DNA of 64,000 nt from Rhodoferax sp. TH121 (lineage in GTDB: Bacteria > Pseudomonadota > Gammaproteobacteria > Burkholderiales > Burkholderiaceae_C): assembly GCF_002251855.1 (NCBI RefSeq), contig NZ_NOXW01000016.1:36422-100421 (forward strand), written 5' to 3'. Shown here piece after piece: positions 62,511 to 64,000 of this stretch. The translations under genes were made by a program, and so were the position numbers. The notes beneath the pieces were generated by a model. The model saw only the letters and a program-made list of their open reading frames with translations, searched no databases and was not told where the DNA came from. The first letter of the stretch is position 1. Each line of letters begins with the position of its first letter.

Positions 62511-64000
62511 ATGGGCAATTTAAAAATCGCGACCCGGCTGTATGCCGGATTTGGACTGTTGGTGGCCCTCATGGTGGTCGTGGTGTCGGCTGCCTTGGTG
62601 CAAATGGCGGCAATGCGGGCCAGCGCGGCCGATGTGGACCAGAACTGGCTGCCCAGCGTGGAAGAGGTCAATCTGCTCAGCACCGCCATATCGGACTTTC
62701 GGGCGACTGAGATGCGGCATGTGTTGAGTACCGATGAGACTTACATGGCCACCATCGAAAAAGATTTGGAGGCTATCCAAGCGCGGATCAAGCAGAGCAG
62801 AGACAAGTACGAAAAGCTGATTAGCTCCGATGAAGAGCGGGCGCTGTACAAAGAATTTGTAGTTGCGCGCGAAGCCTATCTCAAGCTGCACAAAGAGGTC
62901 TTGGACGTTTCGCGCCGCCTTGATGCCGAGGGCGCCCGGCAGATACTGGAGGGGGAATCCAAGAAAAACTTCGAGCGCTCTGCCCAAATCTTGAACAAGC
63001 TGGTACTCCTGAATCATGACGGTTCAGTGGCAGCGGCAAAAGCCTCCGCAGAGGCGTATGTGACTGGGCGTAACCTGATGGTTGTTGCGGTGGTGATCGC
63101 CGTGTTATTGGCGGTGGTTGCGGCCACCTACATCACCCGATCTATCACCAAGCCCCTGGCCGAAGCACTGGATGTGGCGGGCCATGTGGCCCAAGGCAAC
63201 CTGACAGTGCAGGTGCAGAGCAACAGCCGCGATGAAATCGGCCAACTGCTGCAAGCCATGAAGGCCATGCAGGACAGCCTGGTGGCTGTCGTGTCCAAAG
63301 TGCGTCGCGGCTCGGAGTCGGTCTCCAACGCGAGTGCCGAAATTGCGCAAGGCAACAACGACCTGAGTGCGCGCACAGAAAGCCAGGCCAGCGCCTTGGA
63401 AGAAACCGCCGCCAGCATGGAAGAACTCAACTCGGCCGTGAAACAAAACGCCGACAACGCCTCCCAGGCCAACCAACTGGCCATGAACGCCTCCACCGTC
63501 GCCGTGCAAGGCGGAGAAGTCGTGGGCCAGGTGGTGGAGACGATGAAAGAAATCAACGACGCCTCCCGCAAGATCAGCGACATCATCAGCGTCATCGACG
63601 GCATCGCCTTCCAGACCAACATCCTGGCCTTGAATGCCGCAGTGGAAGCCGCACGGGCCGGAGAACAAGGCCGCGGCTTTGCGGTGGTGGCCTCGGAAGT
63701 CCGATCCCTGGCAGGCCGCTCAGCCGAAGCCGCCAAGGAAATCAAAACCCTCATCAACGCCAGCGTGGAGCGGGTCGAGCAGGGCACAGCCCTGGTCGAC
63801 AGAGCAGGCACCACCATGACCGAAGTGGTGAGCAGCATCCGCCGGGTGACCGACATCATGGGCGAGATCAGCGCGGCCAGCAACGAGCAAAGCGCGGGTG
63901 TGAACCAGGTGGGCGAAGCCATCACGCAGATGGACCAGGTCACGCAACAAAACGCTGCTTTGGTGGAACAAATGGCAGCGGCGGCCAGCAGCCTCAAGAG
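62511..64000 (+). CDS. Methyl-accepting chemotaxis protein (3' end outside window)
   Basis: At least 496 residues; the frame is open at the right edge. GGAG lies upstream of the ATG. TM1 ([20 protein letters not shown]), a four-helix-bundle periplasmic sensor of about 150 residues, TM2 ([20 protein letters not shown]), HAMP ([20 protein letters not shown]) and the signalling hairpin with [20 protein letters not shown]. The visible end reaches [20 protein letters not shown], so only the C-terminal tail is missing. The 4HB sensor is the Tsr/Tar-like class; the ligand is unknown. Confidence 0.92.
   Translation, partial: MGNLKIATRLYAGFGLLVALMVVVVSAALVQMAAMRASAADVDQNWLPSVEEVNLLSTAISDFRATEMRHVLSTDETYMATIEKDLEAIQARIKQSRDKYEKLISSDEERALYKEFVVAREAYLKLHKEVLDVSRRLDAEGARQILEGESKKNFERSAQILNKLVLLNHDGSVAAAKASAEAYVTGRNLMVVAVVIAVLLAVVAATYITRSITKPLAEALDVAGHVAQGNLTVQVQSNSRDEIGQLLQAMKAMQDSLVAVVSKVRRGSESVSNASAEIAQGNNDLSARTESQASALEETAASMEELNSAVKQNADNASQANQLAMNASTVAVQGGEVVGQVVETMKEINDASRKISDIISVIDGIAFQTNILALNAAVEAARAGEQGRGFAVVASEVRSLAGRSAEAAKEIKTLINASVERVEQGTALVDRAGTTMTEVVSSIRRVTDIMGEISAASNEQSAGVNQVGEAITQMDQVTQQNAALVEQMAAAASSLK

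Overview
The window reads as chromosome of a motile, chemotactic betaproteobacterium of the Burkholderiales, most likely Comamonadaceae (Rhodoferax-like). The basis is high-GC, tightly packed genes, a DUF3567 protein, a PhaM-type granule protein, pilT/pilU beside yggS, the rsmI/yraN/diaA/dolP block, and a short dispersed repeat scattered through unrelated genes. No phage, insertion sequence, CRISPR array, rRNA or tRNA was seen. No gap between genes exceeds about 260 bases.

Layout. 1-9.1 kb: an alpha-glucoside import and hydrolysis operon (aglK partial, aglE, aglF, aglG, two GH13 glucosidases) followed by a MATE exporter. 9.1-13.2 kb: a divergent sugar-oxidation locus: GntR regulator, SDR sugar dehydrogenase and SMP-30 lactonase on one strand, dgoK and dgoA on the other. 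13.2-15.8 kb: rsmI, yraN, diaA, dolP. 15.9-21.4 kb: a beta-hydroxyacid dehydrogenase, pilU, pilT, yggS, an orphan amino-acid-type binding protein and an Lrp regulator. 21.4-37 kb: signalling genes (three chemoreceptors, two GGDEF-EAL proteins) with an OmpA-like protein and a short PutA between them. 37-42.9 kb: arginase, asparaginase, a PhyH oxygenase, a ProQ-like RNA chaperone, a BCCP-carboxyltransferase fusion and a Bor-like lipoprotein. 43-52 kb: a small secreted protein, glcD with a LysR regulator, bactofilin, psd, a fourth chemoreceptor, purU, DUF3567 and DUF3108. 52.1-55.3 kb: a FAH-family hydrolase coupled to the glutathione formaldehyde pathway (frmA, fghA). 55.3-60.4 kb: MarC, a DksA-like protein, then a copper-type cluster (DUF2946, YcnI, PCu(A)C fusion, DUF2946, PepSY membrane protein). 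60.4-64 kb: PhaM, a FIST sensor and a fifth chemoreceptor cut by the window end.

The most unusual signal is a dispersed element of about 55 bp with a palindromic core (CTGC-TTGC-GCAG) and roughly inverted ends. I find nine copies: eight inside coding regions (three of them in putA) and one filling the frmA-fghA gap. The coding copies stay open in more than one frame and in both orientations. One copy makes up nearly the whole signal peptide of the YcnI-like protein. This resembles the protein-coding palindromic elements known from Rickettsia, but in a different lineage and with a different sequence.
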